Assembly: GCF_030551255.1 (NCBI RefSeq)
Contig: NZ_CP130630.1
Span: forward strand, 12,089,001 to 12,153,000
Direction of reading: 5' to 3'
DNA from: Streptomyces sp. NL15-2K
GTDB lineage: Bacteria > Actinomycetota > Actinomycetes > Streptomycetales > Streptomycetaceae
Length of the DNA: 64,000 nucleotides
Under the pieces are notes generated by a model, which saw nothing but the letters and a program-made list of their open reading frames with translations, searched no databases and was not told the DNA's origin. Made by a program: the position numbers and the translations under genes. This document shows, one piece after another, positions 42,905-52,299 of this stretch; within the stretch, counting starts at the first letter, position 1, and every line of letters starts with the position of its first letter.

Positions 42905-43456
42905 ATGGAGTTCTTCTGCTACCACCGCGATCGGCCCGGTTCCGTCACGTTGCGCAACGCGCTGCTGGAAGAGCACTGGTCGTACATGGACCGTTACGCG
43001 GCCGAGATGATCGCTCGCGGCCCGACCTTCGCCGCCGACGGCGACACGCCCACCGGCAGTGTGCACATCGTCGACCTGCCGGATCCCGCTGCCGCCCGCG
43101 CGTTCGCCTTCGACGAGCCCAACTACCAGGCCGGCGCGTACCGGGACGTGCTGCTGCGCCGGTGGCGCAACATGCTGGGACGCACCATGTGGGATTTCCC
43201 TGGTGGCCGGACCGGGGGCAACCGGTACCTGGTGCTCGGCCTCGGCGCGGGGCAGGCCGCCGACCTCGTAGTGCCGCCCGACCAGGACGAGCTGATCGCG
43301 TACGGGCCGCTGCTGTCCGACGACGGTGCCACCTGGCTGGGTACGGCCGTGCTGCTCAGGACCCCGGACCGGGACACGGCGCGCGCTGTCCTGACCCGGG
43401 ACCAGTATGCCGACATCGAGGTCCATGACTGGGAGTTCGGCGGGCGGCGGTCATGA
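42905..43456 (+). CDS. YCII-related (dimeric alpha-beta barrel) protein
   Basis: A 183-residue protein with the YCII pattern: MEFFCYHRDRPG, LLEEHWSYMDRYAAEMIARG and PDPAAARAFAFDEPNYQAG, the last being the common segment of the fold. The second half (about 105-183) is a less typical extension that includes a Gly-rich turn (GGRTGGNRYLVLGLG). Start may be ATG 42905 or GTG 42899; GGGGAGGG lies close upstream. It is divergent from the prenyl synthase operon and shares its 230-base promoter region. Function unknown. Confidence 0.75.
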   Translation: MEFFCYHRDRPGSVTLRNALLEEHWSYMDRYAAEMIARGPTFAADGDTPTGSVHIVDLPDPAAARAFAFDEPNYQAGAYRDVLLRRWRNMLGRTMWDFPGGRTGGNRYLVLGLGAGQAADLVVPPDQDELIAYGPLLSDDGATWLGTAVLLRTPDRDTARAVLTRDQYADIEVHDWEFGGRRS

Positions 43457-43543
43457 ACCAAGGACGCGCCACGCCGACGGCATCTGGCGGTTGACTTCAG
43501 GAGCGTGTCGCCAGGGGATCACCCTGTCATGCAGGTGAAAACA

Positions 43544-43572
43544 CTGGCCGGGCGGTCGCGACGCCCGGCCAG
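43544..43572 (+). terminator. hairpin terminator after the YCII gene
   Basis: CTGGCCGGGCG and its exact complement form an 11-bp stem around the loop GTCGCGA, 88 bases after the stop codon. Confidence 0.7.
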
Positions 43573-44039
43573 CGCGCGCAGTCTGGTCACCGCGGTAGTG
43601 ATACCGATATCGCCGGTCCCACGGGCACGTACCGCCCGGCCACATGCTGCACCGACCAGCCGCGCCCTGCCCGCACGGCGAGCGTCCATGCGAATCAGTG
43701 CTCGACGGCACGCCTCTCGATGCCACGCCGCCCGCTCGAGGTGAGGACGGCGACCGTGCCCCGCTCACCACACGTCTGGGCCGCATACGCGCCGCACGGC
43801 GGATCCCCCCGTCGGCGCCATCACCCGGACAGGCTAATGCGGCCTGTCCTCATCCGTGCCAGCCGCACCGTGCGGCGAGGCCGGCCAGGGCATTCCCGGC
43901 CCCGCCCCGCCAGGCGATCTTGGCGTGGGTCCCGCAGGATGGTGCCGGTTGCCCGCCCACGGAGGTCGCTGACGGCAGCCGTGTCCCGTGTACGGCGGAT
44001 CGCCGCCCCATTCTTCATTCTTCGCTCAGGGAGCCTCGC
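43573..44039. other. intergenic region, no gene seen
   Basis: About 470 bases between the YCII terminator and the next gene. An open frame runs through it in phase with the downstream gene, but its composition (Pro/Arg-rich, no site for initiation) is that of non-coding high-GC DNA. It presumably contains the promoter of the downstream gene. Confidence 0.5.
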
Positions 44040-45092
44040 ATGGCAGTGATGACGGAGGAACTCGTACCGGTGCTGGAGGATGCGCGCCAGGCTCATGCCG
44101 CGGTCCTCGACCGGCTCCGGGCGGATGCGACGATCACCCCGCCGGGCCCGTACCGGCAGATGCTCGAACGCCAGGCCACCGAGATTCAGATCAGCCTGCA
44201 GCGCATTCGGCGCCAGGAGCGTGCCCTGCAACCCCGGGGCCTCATGGGCACCGCGGTCAGTGTGACCCAGTCCGTTTCGCGGGGCGCGGCGCGCACGGCG
44301 ATGCTGCCGCTGACGATCGGGTCGGTGGCCGTCCGGGGAATGCTGCCTGGCGGGGGCCCGGCCGATCCGCGACGGCTGCTGAGGAACGCGGAGGACGAGT
44401 ACGCGGCCGCGGCGCGAGCCCTGGCGGCGTGCCGGGCGGGGGAGGTCCTCGCCGAGCAAGTGGACGACGAGTCCACCGCCGATCTGCTGGGCTCGCTGCG
44501 CCGCCAGGACGAGGAACTGCTGCGGGCGCTGGAGGACAGACTCGCCGAACAAGCTCGCACCATGGCGGCATCCACCAACGGCTTCGGCCCGGGTGAGAGT
44601 CGCAACGCAGGCCTGGCCGAGGCAGCCGCCCAGACCATGCGGACCGTATTCGACCGGGCACAGGACGTGGCCGAGCGCGGCTTCCGGTGGGCCCGGGGTG
44701 CGGCCGAGGGTGCGGTGCGGACGACGCCCGAGCCCGGTCCCATGGCCGAGGAAATCCTGGGAGCGGTCAGGCGCGAGGAGGACCTGCCGATTCCCGGCTT
44801 CAGCCAGCTCAGCACGGATCAGATCGAGAGGCGACTGCGCACGCTCTCCCAGCTGGATCTGACGGTCGTCGAGGGCTACGAGCGCGCGCACGCGAACCGG
44901 AAGCGAGTCCTTGACGCCATCGAGCAGCTGCGCGAGGAGCAGCCGTGGGTCGGCTACGACGCCATGGACCCGGAAGACATCAGCGCGAGCCTGCAGGACG
45001 CTCCGTCCAACGAGGCCCGTCAGGTGCTCGAGTACGAACAGCGCCACCGGCAACGGCAGGACGTCATCGCCGCCGCCGAGGCACGCCTCTAG
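44040..45092 (+). CDS. helical hypothetical protein
   Basis: A 350-residue mostly alpha-helical, charged protein without a signal peptide. The N-terminal 45 residues (LVPVLEDARQAHAAVLDRLR) look ferritin-like. A weakly hydrophobic stretch follows (TAMLPLTIGSVAVRGMLPGG near 85). A middle part is rich in Glu and Ala (EDEYAAAARALAACRAGEVL), and the end carries LSTDQIERRLRTLSQLDLTV and VEGYERAHANRKRVLDAIEQ, a known hairpin motif near the C-terminus of actinobacterial stress proteins. AGGGAG precedes the ATG. No enzyme motif is visible. It may be a structural or stress protein. Confidence 0.75.
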   Translation: MAVMTEELVPVLEDARQAHAAVLDRLRADATITPPGPYRQMLERQATEIQISLQRIRRQERALQPRGLMGTAVSVTQSVSRGAARTAMLPLTIGSVAVRGMLPGGGPADPRRLLRNAEDEYAAAARALAACRAGEVLAEQVDDESTADLLGSLRRQDEELLRALEDRLAEQARTMAASTNGFGPGESRNAGLAEAAAQTMRTVFDRAQDVAERGFRWARGAAEGAVRTTPEPGPMAEEILGAVRREEDLPIPGFSQLSTDQIERRLRTLSQLDLTVVEGYERAHANRKRVLDAIEQLREEQPWVGYDAMDPEDISASLQDAPSNEARQVLEYEQRHRQRQDVIAAAEARL

Positions 45093-45194
45093 CCAGGCAG
45101 GCCCGGGGAGGCTCCCGCACGGGCGGGACGTGCGTGGGCCGGGCCGGACCACTCTCCGGCTGTGATCGGGCGCCGACGGAACGCTGCCCGTCTG

Positions 45195-46238
45195 TCAGAT
45201 CGCGGAACCCGCATCGGTGCCACTGGGTCCCGGCTGCGACTGCCGTGCGGGGTCGGTGGCACGGAGGATCGCGTGGGCGACCAGGTCGGGAGCGTCCAGC
45301 ATCGGCACGTGACCGCAGTCGGGCAGCGGCACCAGGCGGGCGTCAGGGATCATCGCGCGGACACGTGCCGCCTGCCGTGCCGGCAGAAGGCGGTCGCGGG
45401 TGCCCCACGCGATCGTGACCGGTACATCGGGGATGTCGCCGGTGAACAGACCTGGTGCACGCCCGGCCCGCAGGGTCGCCTTGAACGCCGCCGACTCCCG
45501 CAGCGTCCGCAGCGCCGCGACCACCACATGCGGCGGGCACAGCTCGGGTCGGCCGTACAGGGTGCCGGTCAGCACGGCGCGGGCGGGCGCGGTGCGCACC
45601 AGTGCCTGCAGCGCCGGGTCGGGCAGCAGCCGAACTCCCTGGCGGGCCGCGTTCACCATGGCGTAGGTGTAGCGCCGCTCGGCGCCGGTCCAGAAGCCGG
45701 CCGGAGCGATCGCCGTCACGCTGCGCGCCAGCCCTGCCTGCCCCAGGCGCAGCGCGATCAGCCCGCCCAGCGAGTGACCCACCACGTGCGGCCGCTCCAC
45801 ACCCAGCGCCGCAAACACCGAACCCAGCCACAGCACGGCCGTATCCAGGTCACGAGGGATACCGGGATCCAGGTCGGGAGACTCGCCGAAGCCCGGGAGG
45901 TCCATCGCGATGATCTCCCGCTGTTCGGTCAGCAGGGGCATGACCGTGTCCCAGGTCAGCCGGTGAGAGCCGAGCCCGTGCAGCAGGACCACGGGTTCGC
46001 CGGCCCCCTGCCGCTCGTACGCCACTGTCACGGGCCCCAGGTCCGCGGCCTGGCCCTGCACGAACCAAGCCGTCCGCGGCTCGACAACGACGTGTCCCCG
46101 CTCACTACCGGATCCCGCTGCGGACTGTCGCCGCAATAGCGGCCCGCCGAGCAGGAGGCCCCACTGGCCGGCCGCGGCCTGGCCGACGCGGCCACCACCT
46201 CGGCCGGCTGCCGAACCGAGCGCAGATATCCAGGCCAT
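45195..46238 (-). CDS. alpha/beta hydrolase
   Basis: A 347-residue alpha/beta-hydrolase. Oxyanion strand VVLLHGLGSHRLTW, nucleophile elbow VVGHSLGGLIALRLG, acid in IAWGTRDRLLPARQ and catalytic His in LPDCGHVPMLDAP are all present, so the enzyme should be active. The first 55 residues are Gly/Arg-rich and poorly conserved, so the true start may be later than 46238. Relatives include esterases, epoxide hydrolases and C-C hydrolases; the substrate is not evident. It is convergent with the helical protein gene. Confidence 0.87.
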   Translation of the reverse strand: MAWISALGSAAGRGGGRVGQAAAGQWGLLLGGPLLRRQSAAGSGSERGHVVVEPRTAWFVQGQAADLGPVTVAYERQGAGEPVVLLHGLGSHRLTWDTVMPLLTEQREIIAMDLPGFGESPDLDPGIPRDLDTAVLWLGSVFAALGVERPHVVGHSLGGLIALRLGQAGLARSVTAIAPAGFWTGAERRYTYAMVNAARQGVRLLPDPALQALVRTAPARAVLTGTLYGRPELCPPHVVVAALRTLRESAAFKATLRAGRAPGLFTGDIPDVPVTIAWGTRDRLLPARQAARVRAMIPDARLVPLPDCGHVPMLDAPDLVAHAILRATDPARQSQPGPSGTDAGSAI

Positions 46239-46376
46239 CGCCCAACACCTCACACGCCCGTGACTCACTCCACCACTGACGAAGCTCAGGTAACTCTCAT
46301 TACGGAAACACACGAGGAATCGTTCACATTCCTGACAGGCAAGGGAGAGAAACCCTCGTTCGTCCCGCTCCTGTGT

Positions 46377-46565
46377 TCAGGACTTGGTGGATGCCATAGC
46401 GGCTTGGAACTCCTCCATGCAGGGGAAACAGTGCTTGTCGGTCGGCGCCCGCCCGCTGGGCTCCTCGCGCTTCTCCACCCCGCACAGCGTCAGCGTCCTG
46501 TCGGCCGTCAGCACATGCCATATCGGTTCCCCCGAGGTGTCCGCGCCGCACCACATTTCGTGCAT
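46377..46565 (-). CDS. small conserved Cys/His-rich hypothetical protein
   Basis: A 62-residue protein MHEMWCGADTSGEPIWHVLT followed by LTLCGVEKREEP and DKHCFPCMEEFQAAM. Four Cys and a His in spaced pairs suggest a zinc-binding fold. Small proteins of this form are widespread in Streptomyces, but their role is unknown to me. It is upstream of the hydrolase gene on the same strand, 138 bases away. Confidence 0.65.
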   Translation of the reverse strand: MHEMWCGADTSGEPIWHVLTADRTLTLCGVEKREEPSGRAPTDKHCFPCMEEFQAAMASTKS

Positions 46566-46783
46566 GGTCAGCTCCCTCAGTAGGAATGAAAGGCCACTCT
46601 CCTACCATCACGGCAGAGAAAGGCCGACGCCTCGCGGCAGCGCCATGTGGGTGACACCGGCCGGAGGGCCTGGCGTGACGTGGGACATACACGTTTACCG
46701 CCCGGTTTGGCTAGCTTGATGTGCTTGCCCGCGCACAGGTCGCGTCCCCGGGTGCCCCGTCCTATCGATCGTCCAGGAGACTC

Positions 46784-48484
46784 ATGCGCCCCCGAATTGC
46801 CTCCGTTCCGCCCCTCGCCCTGGTCGGCGGTGCGCTGACCATCGGCGTCGGCGGTCTGTATCTCGCCGGTCTGCTGCTCACGGGCGGTGAGATAGACGCG
46901 GGTACGACGGTGCGCGGCGTGGACATCGGGGGCCTGAGCCCTGGCGAGGCCACCCGGAAGCTGGAGAAGCACCTCGCCGCGTCCGGCTCACAGGAACTGC
47001 GCGTGAAGGTCGGCGACCGCAGGGGCGCGGTCGATCCGCGGCGGGCCGGACTCACCTTCGACGCTCGACAGACCGTCGACCGGGCGGCGCGCAGCGGAGC
47101 CGATCCGTTCAGCGTGATCGGCGGGCTCTTCCGCTCGGGTGGTGACATCGAGCCGGTCGTACGCGTCGACGAGGACAAGACCCGCGCCGCCCTCGAGAAG
47201 CTGTCGAAAACACTTGATCAAAAGGTCCGCGACGGTGCGATCACCTTCACCGACGGGCAGGTCGAGCAGGTCGCTGCGCGCAGCGGGCATGCGCTGGACG
47301 TGGACGCCGCGGTGGACACGCTGCGCACCTCCTTCCTGCGCGGCAAGGCGGACTCGGTCACGGCCCTGCCCGCCCGCGAGACCAAGCCGAAGGTCACGGC
47401 GGACGAGGTGCGGCGGGCGGTGCGCGAGTTCGCGCAGCCGGCCGTGTCGGCGCCCATCACGCTCACCACGGGCGGCAAGCGGTTCACGATCGACCAGACC
47501 GTCGTGAGCGAGTACCTCACGATGCGGCCGGACGACACCGGCAGGCTGATACCGAGGCTCGACGGCAAGGGCCTGCTCGCCGCCCAGGCGGTGGCCCGCC
47601 CCCTGGCCGACATCGTCGGCAGGGCCGAAAACGCCAGGCTGCGGCTCGACGGTGACAAGGTCGAGGTGGCCGCCGACGGCAGAATCGGCCAGGAAGTCAC
47701 CGACAAGGCGCTGAGCAAGGCCGTGCTGCCGCTGCTCACCAAGTCGGGCGCCGACCGCACCGGCGAACTGGCCACGCGCAAGACCCAGCCGGAGGTGACC
47801 CGCGCGAACGCCGCGCAGCTGGGGCTGACGGAGAAGATGTCCTCCTTCACCGTCAACTTCGAACCGGCCGCATACCGTACGAAGAACGTCGGCCGGGCCG
47901 TGGAACTCATCAACGGCTCCGTCGTCATGCCGAACAAGACCTGGAGCTTCAACCGGACCGTCGGCGAGCGGACCGAGGCCAACGGCTTCGGCGAGGGCAT
48001 CATCATCCTCAACGACCAGTTCACCAAGGCGTCCGGAGGAGGCGTTTCCGCCGTCGCCACGACCGTCTTCAACGCGATGTTCTTCGCCGGGGTGAAGCCC
48101 GTGGAGTACGGCGCCCACTCCTTCTACATCGAGCGTTACCCGGAGGGCCGAGAGGCGACGGTCGCCTGGGGCAGCCTCGATCTCAGGTTCACCAACGACT
48201 CCGGAAACGCCATCTACATCCAGGCCGAGTCCACCGACACCTCCGTGACCATCACCTTCCTCGGCACCAGGAAGTACGACGAGATCAAGTCGGTCAAGGG
48301 CCCGCGCACCAAGGTGATACAGCCGGAGCAGAAGGTGAGCACCGACAAGGAGTGCGTGCCGCAGACTCCTCTCGAGGGCTTCGACGTCGCCGTGGAGCGG
48401 GTCTTCTACAACGACGGCCGGGAAGTGAAGCGGGAGCCGTTCCGCACCCGCTACGTCCCGCGTGACGAGATCACCTGCGAATGA
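46784..48484 (+). CDS. VanW family protein with peptidoglycan-binding-like domains
   Basis: A 566-residue envelope protein. One N-terminal helix (ALVGGALTIGVGGLYLAGLL) anchors it. Two PG_binding_4-type repeats follow, the first opening TTVRGVDIGGLSPGEATRKL. The C-terminal VanW domain (about 370-510) has VELINGSVVMPNKTWSFNRT and GGGVSAVATTVFNAMFFAG, where Ser-Ala replaces the usual Cys-Gln or Ser-Gln. The family is tied to vancomycin-resistance clusters and cell-wall upkeep without a known reaction. CAGGAGA precedes the ATG. The VanY gene at 56054 is not adjacent. Confidence 0.88.
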   Translation: MRPRIASVPPLALVGGALTIGVGGLYLAGLLLTGGEIDAGTTVRGVDIGGLSPGEATRKLEKHLAASGSQELRVKVGDRRGAVDPRRAGLTFDARQTVDRAARSGADPFSVIGGLFRSGGDIEPVVRVDEDKTRAALEKLSKTLDQKVRDGAITFTDGQVEQVAARSGHALDVDAAVDTLRTSFLRGKADSVTALPARETKPKVTADEVRRAVREFAQPAVSAPITLTTGGKRFTIDQTVVSEYLTMRPDDTGRLIPRLDGKGLLAAQAVARPLADIVGRAENARLRLDGDKVEVAADGRIGQEVTDKALSKAVLPLLTKSGADRTGELATRKTQPEVTRANAAQLGLTEKMSSFTVNFEPAAYRTKNVGRAVELINGSVVMPNKTWSFNRTVGERTEANGFGEGIIILNDQFTKASGGGVSAVATTVFNAMFFAGVKPVEYGAHSFYIERYPEGREATVAWGSLDLRFTNDSGNAIYIQAESTDTSVTITFLGTRKYDEIKSVKGPRTKVIQPEQKVSTDKECVPQTPLEGFDVAVERVFYNDGREVKREPFRTRYVPRDEITCE

Positions 48485-48489
48485 GCCCG

Positions 48490-48826
48490 TGAACGAGGGC
48501 TCGGCCCACTCGATGACCGCTGTCCAGTCCGGCGCCCGCGGACGGCTCCGGTGGCCGCGCTCCTCGGTCGCGACTTTGTGATTGACCCGCACCCCGGCGT
48601 CGTGCAGGTCGGCGGTGACCCGCGGCGCAGCTGCCGCTTCTCTTCTCGACCGCTCTCGCATCACGGGCCCTGGGCACGACAGTCTGCTCGGCATCCCGGC
48701 CCACGTGCGGATCGTCTCGTGGTTGACGCCCTGGTCCTTGGCGACCGACGCGTGGGTGCCGCCGGGCGTGGCTCGGTACCGCCAGTCGGGCTGGTGCTTT
48801 GTTGCCGTACTCTGCGTCAGGCCCAC
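48490..48826 (-). pseudogene. IS3-family transposase remnants
   Basis: Pieces of both open reading frames of an IS3 element are fused. HASVAKDQGVNHETIRTWAG is the helix-turn-helix of OrfA, and AAPRVTADLHDAGVRVNHK is the start of OrfB, followed by RAPDWTAVIEWAEPSFTGS. Most of the DDE domain is gone. It abuts the end of the VanW gene on the other strand. Confidence 0.65.
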
Positions 48827-48996
48827 GGCGCCCGGTATGGGTCCGCCGGGGGCGCCTGGGTGGTTTTGAGCCTGTCAGCTTCGGTTTGGATGGCCAGCTC
48901 TACGCTGTCACAGAGCTGCCCTGAGGGCCGACACTTGCGGATGGTTGAGCGCAGAGGATAGCCCATACAGTCGCTGGCTCTTCCTCCCTTGGCCCA

Positions 48997-49359
48997 CTAG
49001 ACGCTTTCGTTGATCAGCTCGGGCTCGGATACGCCCGAACCTTTGCTGAACCGCTCGAAATAGACGACGGCCAACCCTGGGTCACGGACGCCATGCAGTT
49101 GTGGTCGTTGTCCCGCCCGCAGCCCGGATTCGTGGCCTCGCCGCGGGTTGTTCCGGGGAAGCCACCATGGGCAGGCGCATGTCATGGCCACGAGCAGCTG
49201 AGCGTATCGATCATGCTCGCCTCGCGCGAGATGGGCATCAAACGCGATCGGAAGCGCCGTTCGGATCGCGTCGTCTTCACACTCGGCAGCGAGCTTGCCG
49301 GCCTCGATGAGCAGCATCAGCTCAAGCTCAATGGCGTACTGCGGCATGAGCATGACCAT
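48997..49359 (-). CDS. hypothetical protein
   Basis: An open frame of 120 codons with a plausible N-terminal half (MPQYAIELELMLLIEAGKLA, AIRTALPIAFDAHLARGEHD) and a poorer second half. Starts at 49359, 49353 or 49347 are possible. GC is lower than in neighbouring genes. No family was recognised, and it may be a remnant, as it lies in a region with many decayed genes. Confidence 0.35.
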   Translation of the reverse strand: MVMLMPQYAIELELMLLIEAGKLAAECEDDAIRTALPIAFDAHLARGEHDRYAQLLVAMTCACPWWLPRNNPRRGHESGLRAGQRPQLHGVRDPGLAVVYFERFSKGSGVSEPELINESV

Positions 49360-49558
49360 GGGCAGGAGAAAATCCGTCCTGCCCAATACCCCAAGTCACC
49401 GCAACAAATGCTCAGTGTTCGGCGGGCCCGAACGGTTGTGCAGCGAGTCGGGCAAGGGCCTTGGGCAAGCTCCGCCACGACATCGGGGCCGCCGGGCGGG
49501 CGACAGCGGAACCGCCTCGGCTTTTGGCGACGGCGAGCGAGGCTCGCGCACCGTACGG

Positions 49559-50074
49559 TCAGTCGTCCCCGTCGGCCATCCGCTGGGCCCGTACGCCGGC
49601 GGGGGTGCAGGTGATGTCGTACGCCAGGTCGTCCGCGTCGTCGGCGCTGGGCTCCGCCTCCAGCCGGGCCACCGGGGCGGGGCTGCGTTCCACATCCTCG
49701 TCGAATGCGTAACCGTCGTCCGGGCTCCAGGAGACGAGGTGCACCCTCCCGTCGGGACGGCACTCGACGGTGGCGGTACCGCCGGTAAAGCGGACTGCTT
49801 CCCGGTCGGGGGTGGGCGACGGGCTCGGTGCGGACGGAGGGTTCGGTGTGGGGGTGGAGGGCGGGCCCGAAGGGGACGGAGAGCGCGGTGTCGTCGCCTC
49901 GGCACGCGAGGCCGCGCCCCCCGCCAGCGCCCGCCGTACCGCCACGTCGTCCAGCGCGCGGCCGTGCTCGGGTGTGCCCGCGTCGGCGCTCGCGAGTTGC
50001 CACGCGGCCAGTCCGCCCGCGCCGGTGCCGACGGCGACCCAGGCCGCGGTCACCAGGGCACTGCGCCAGTTCAC
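49559..50074 (-). CDS. membrane-anchored hypothetical protein
   Basis: A 171-residue protein: one N-terminal helix (ALVTAAWVAVGTGAGGLAAW), a Pro/Ser/Thr-rich linker (SPSGPPSTPTPNPPSAPSPS) and a small extracytoplasmic domain of about 75 residues. That domain has RFTGGTATVECRPDGRVHLV and ends ITCTPAGVRAQRMADGDD, with two Cys that could pair. The GTG start follows GAGAGGTGG. It is divergent from the broken response-regulator gene; such proteins often lie beside this kind of two-component system in Streptomyces. Confidence 0.7.
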   Translation of the reverse strand: MNWRSALVTAAWVAVGTGAGGLAAWQLASADAGTPEHGRALDDVAVRRALAGGAASRAEATTPRSPSPSGPPSTPTPNPPSAPSPSPTPDREAVRFTGGTATVECRPDGRVHLVSWSPDDGYAFDEDVERSPAPVARLEAEPSADDADDLAYDITCTPAGVRAQRMADGDD

Positions 50075-50273
50075 GGGACCACCTCTCTGGACGACGGACG
50101 ATGTATGGGCCTTGTACGGTCTGTCCCGCACCGCTGCGCGGCAGGACGCGAGAAGATGCTGCCGTACGTTTCCCTAAGGGCCGGTTAAGACATCTGTAAG
50201 GGTGCCTGCCCGAGGCCCCGTCGATTCACCTGAAATACCTTTCACGACCACCGTCTGGCTACCGTGTCGGTCA

Positions 50274-50956
50274 TGGCCCACCTACTTGTCGTGGAGGACG
50301 ATCCCGCGCTGCGCGGCGCACTGGTACGTGCCCTGCGGCGATGACCAGCCCGCCGGATTTGGTCGTACTGGACCTGGCGCTGCCGGACGGACGGCGGGCA
50401 GGTGCTGCGCATGCTGCGGGCGGTCAGTGACGTACCGGTGATCGTGGCGACCGCGCGGGACGAGGAGCCGGAGATGGTCGCCCTGCTGGAGGGCGGCGCC
50501 GACGACTACATCGTCAAGCCGTTCGGGGCGGCCCAACTCGACGCGCGGATCAAGGCGGTGCTGCGGCGGCTGGGCACGGCGGAACCGGAGGAGCCGCTGC
50601 GGGTGGGCGGACTCGTCGTGGACCCGGCCGGCCGTGAGGTCGCCCTCGACGGCCGGGTCCTCGACCTCACGCCCCGGGAGTTCGACCTGCTCGCACACTT
50701 GGTCCGCCGTGCCGGGCAGGTCGTCTCCCGCCGCGAGCTGCTCGCCGAGGTCTGACAGCAGCCGCTGGGCGGTGCCGACAAGACGGTCGACGTCCATCTG
50801 TCGTGGCTGCGGCGGAAGCTGGGGGAGACGGCCCAGGCACCGCGCTACCTGCACACGGTCCGCACAGTGGGGGTGAAGCTGGTAGCGCCCGAACCCGACG
50901 GCCGGATCGGCGAGATGGGCCAGACCGGCGGGACCGCCGGGGAAGGGGAGCCGTAG
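50274..50956 (+). pseudogene. OmpR-family response regulator, disrupted
   Basis: The gene begins MAHLLVVEDDPALRGALVRA and hits a stop after about 23 codons. About 20 residues are then missing. The phosphoacceptor strand DLVVLDLALPDG lies in the next frame, and from 50400 a good frame reads VLRMLRAVSDVPVIVATARD through the Lys of YIVKPFG and the winged-helix start LDLTPREFDLLAHLVRR. A TGA at 50752-50754 replaces the expected Trp before QQPLGGADKTVDVHLSWLRR, after which the recognition helix continues to 50956. Three separate defects make it a pseudogene. It overlaps the kinase gene, also broken. Confidence 0.8.
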
Positions 50957-52260
50957 TGCGGCGTCGGCTGCTCCTGCTGACAGGGGCCACCACCGCCCTC
51001 ATCCTGGGCGCCCTGCTGGTGCCGCTCACCCTGCTCACCCGGACACACGCCGCCGACCGGGCCACCGCGGAGGCGACCGCGAGAGCACAGTGGGTGGCGT
51101 CGGCGGTGGGACCCGTACTGGCGAGCGGTGCGCAAGCGGCGGCGGGCGCCGAGCAGACCGTACGGAGCGCCAATGGTGCCGGTCTTCCCCGGACATCGCT
51201 GATCCTCGCCGACGGAACCGTCGCCGGCGCCCCCGCGCCGGTCACGGACGCGGTCCGGCTCGCGCGTACGGGGCCGGGCGTTCACGTACGAGCCGTCCGA
51301 CGGCGGACGGGTCGTGCTGGTCCCGGTGCACGGCGCTCCGGACGGCACGGCGGTGGTCCAAGTGGCCTTGAGCCCCGAGCAGTTGCACGACGGCGTCCTC
51401 GCGTCCTGGCTGGTGCTGGCCGGGATCGGCACCGGCCTCGTCCTCCTGGGGCTGGTGCTCGCCGACCGATTGGGCGCGCGGCTGGTGGGTGCGACACGCT
51501 CGCTGGCCGGGACGGCGGACCGGCTGGCGGGGGGCGACCTGACGGCCCGCGCGGAACCGGCCGGTCCACCGGAACTGCGCCTGATCGGCGACCAGCTGAA
51601 CCGGCTCGCCGCCCGCATCGACGAACTCCTCGCCGCCGAGCGCGAGAACGCCGCCGATCTCGCCCACCGTCTCCGTACCCCCGTCGCCGCGCTCAGGCTG
51701 GACGCCGAGACCTTGCGTGATCCCGCAGAGGCCGAACGGATCACGACGGGCGTGGCAGCCCTGGAGCACGGCGTCGACGAGGTCATCCGCCGGGCGCGTC
51801 GCCCTCTACGGGAGGCCGAGCCCGCCTGTGACCTCTCGGCCGTCGCCCGCGGTCGGACCGCGTTCTGGACGCCGTTGGCCGAGGATCAGGACCGGGCCGT
51901 CGAGGTCGACACACCGCCCGGCTCCCTTCGCGTTCCCGTCCCGCCCGACGAACTCGCTGCCGCGCTCGACGCGTTGATCGGCAACGTGTTCGATCGCACC
52001 CCCCCCAGGGCACGGGCTTCCGTGTCACGGTCCGGACGGCGGGTGACATCGCCGAGCTCCTGGTGGAGGACGAGGGTCTTGGCTTTTCCGACGGCGGAGT
52101 CGGCCCCCACCCGACCGCCCGTGGCACCAGCGGTGCGGGCTCCACCGGCCTGGGCCTGGACATCGCGCGCCGTACGGCGGAGGAGCCGGGCGGCACGTTC
52201 ACGGCGGAGAGCGCACCGGGGGCGAAGGTGACGCTCTCGTTCCCGAGGGCCGCCGACTGA
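50956..52260 (+). pseudogene. sensor histidine kinase, two frameshifts
   Basis: GTG 50956 overlaps the regulator's TAG. The first frame gives a membrane helix and a sensor loop to about 51270. After a shift, a long frame carries SWLVLAGIGTGLVLLGLVLA, the HAMP region (RSLAGTADRLAGGDLTARAE) and the histidine box ENAADLAHRLRTPVAALRLD. A second shift in a run of eight C's near 52000-52010 leads to VEDEGLGFSDGG and GLGLDIARRTAEE of the ATPase domain, ending at 52260. The pieces are collinear and every domain is present, so one or two bases would restore the gene. Confidence 0.78.
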
Positions 52261-52299
52261 CTGCCTGCTCCGACGGCCGTCGGACCACCGCCTGACCGC

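Noticed and set aside
46988..48826. A 612-codon minus-strand frame opposite VanW
   Set aside because: Only its N-terminal part (IS3 remnants, 48490-48826) has family character; the remainder is a shadow of VanW.
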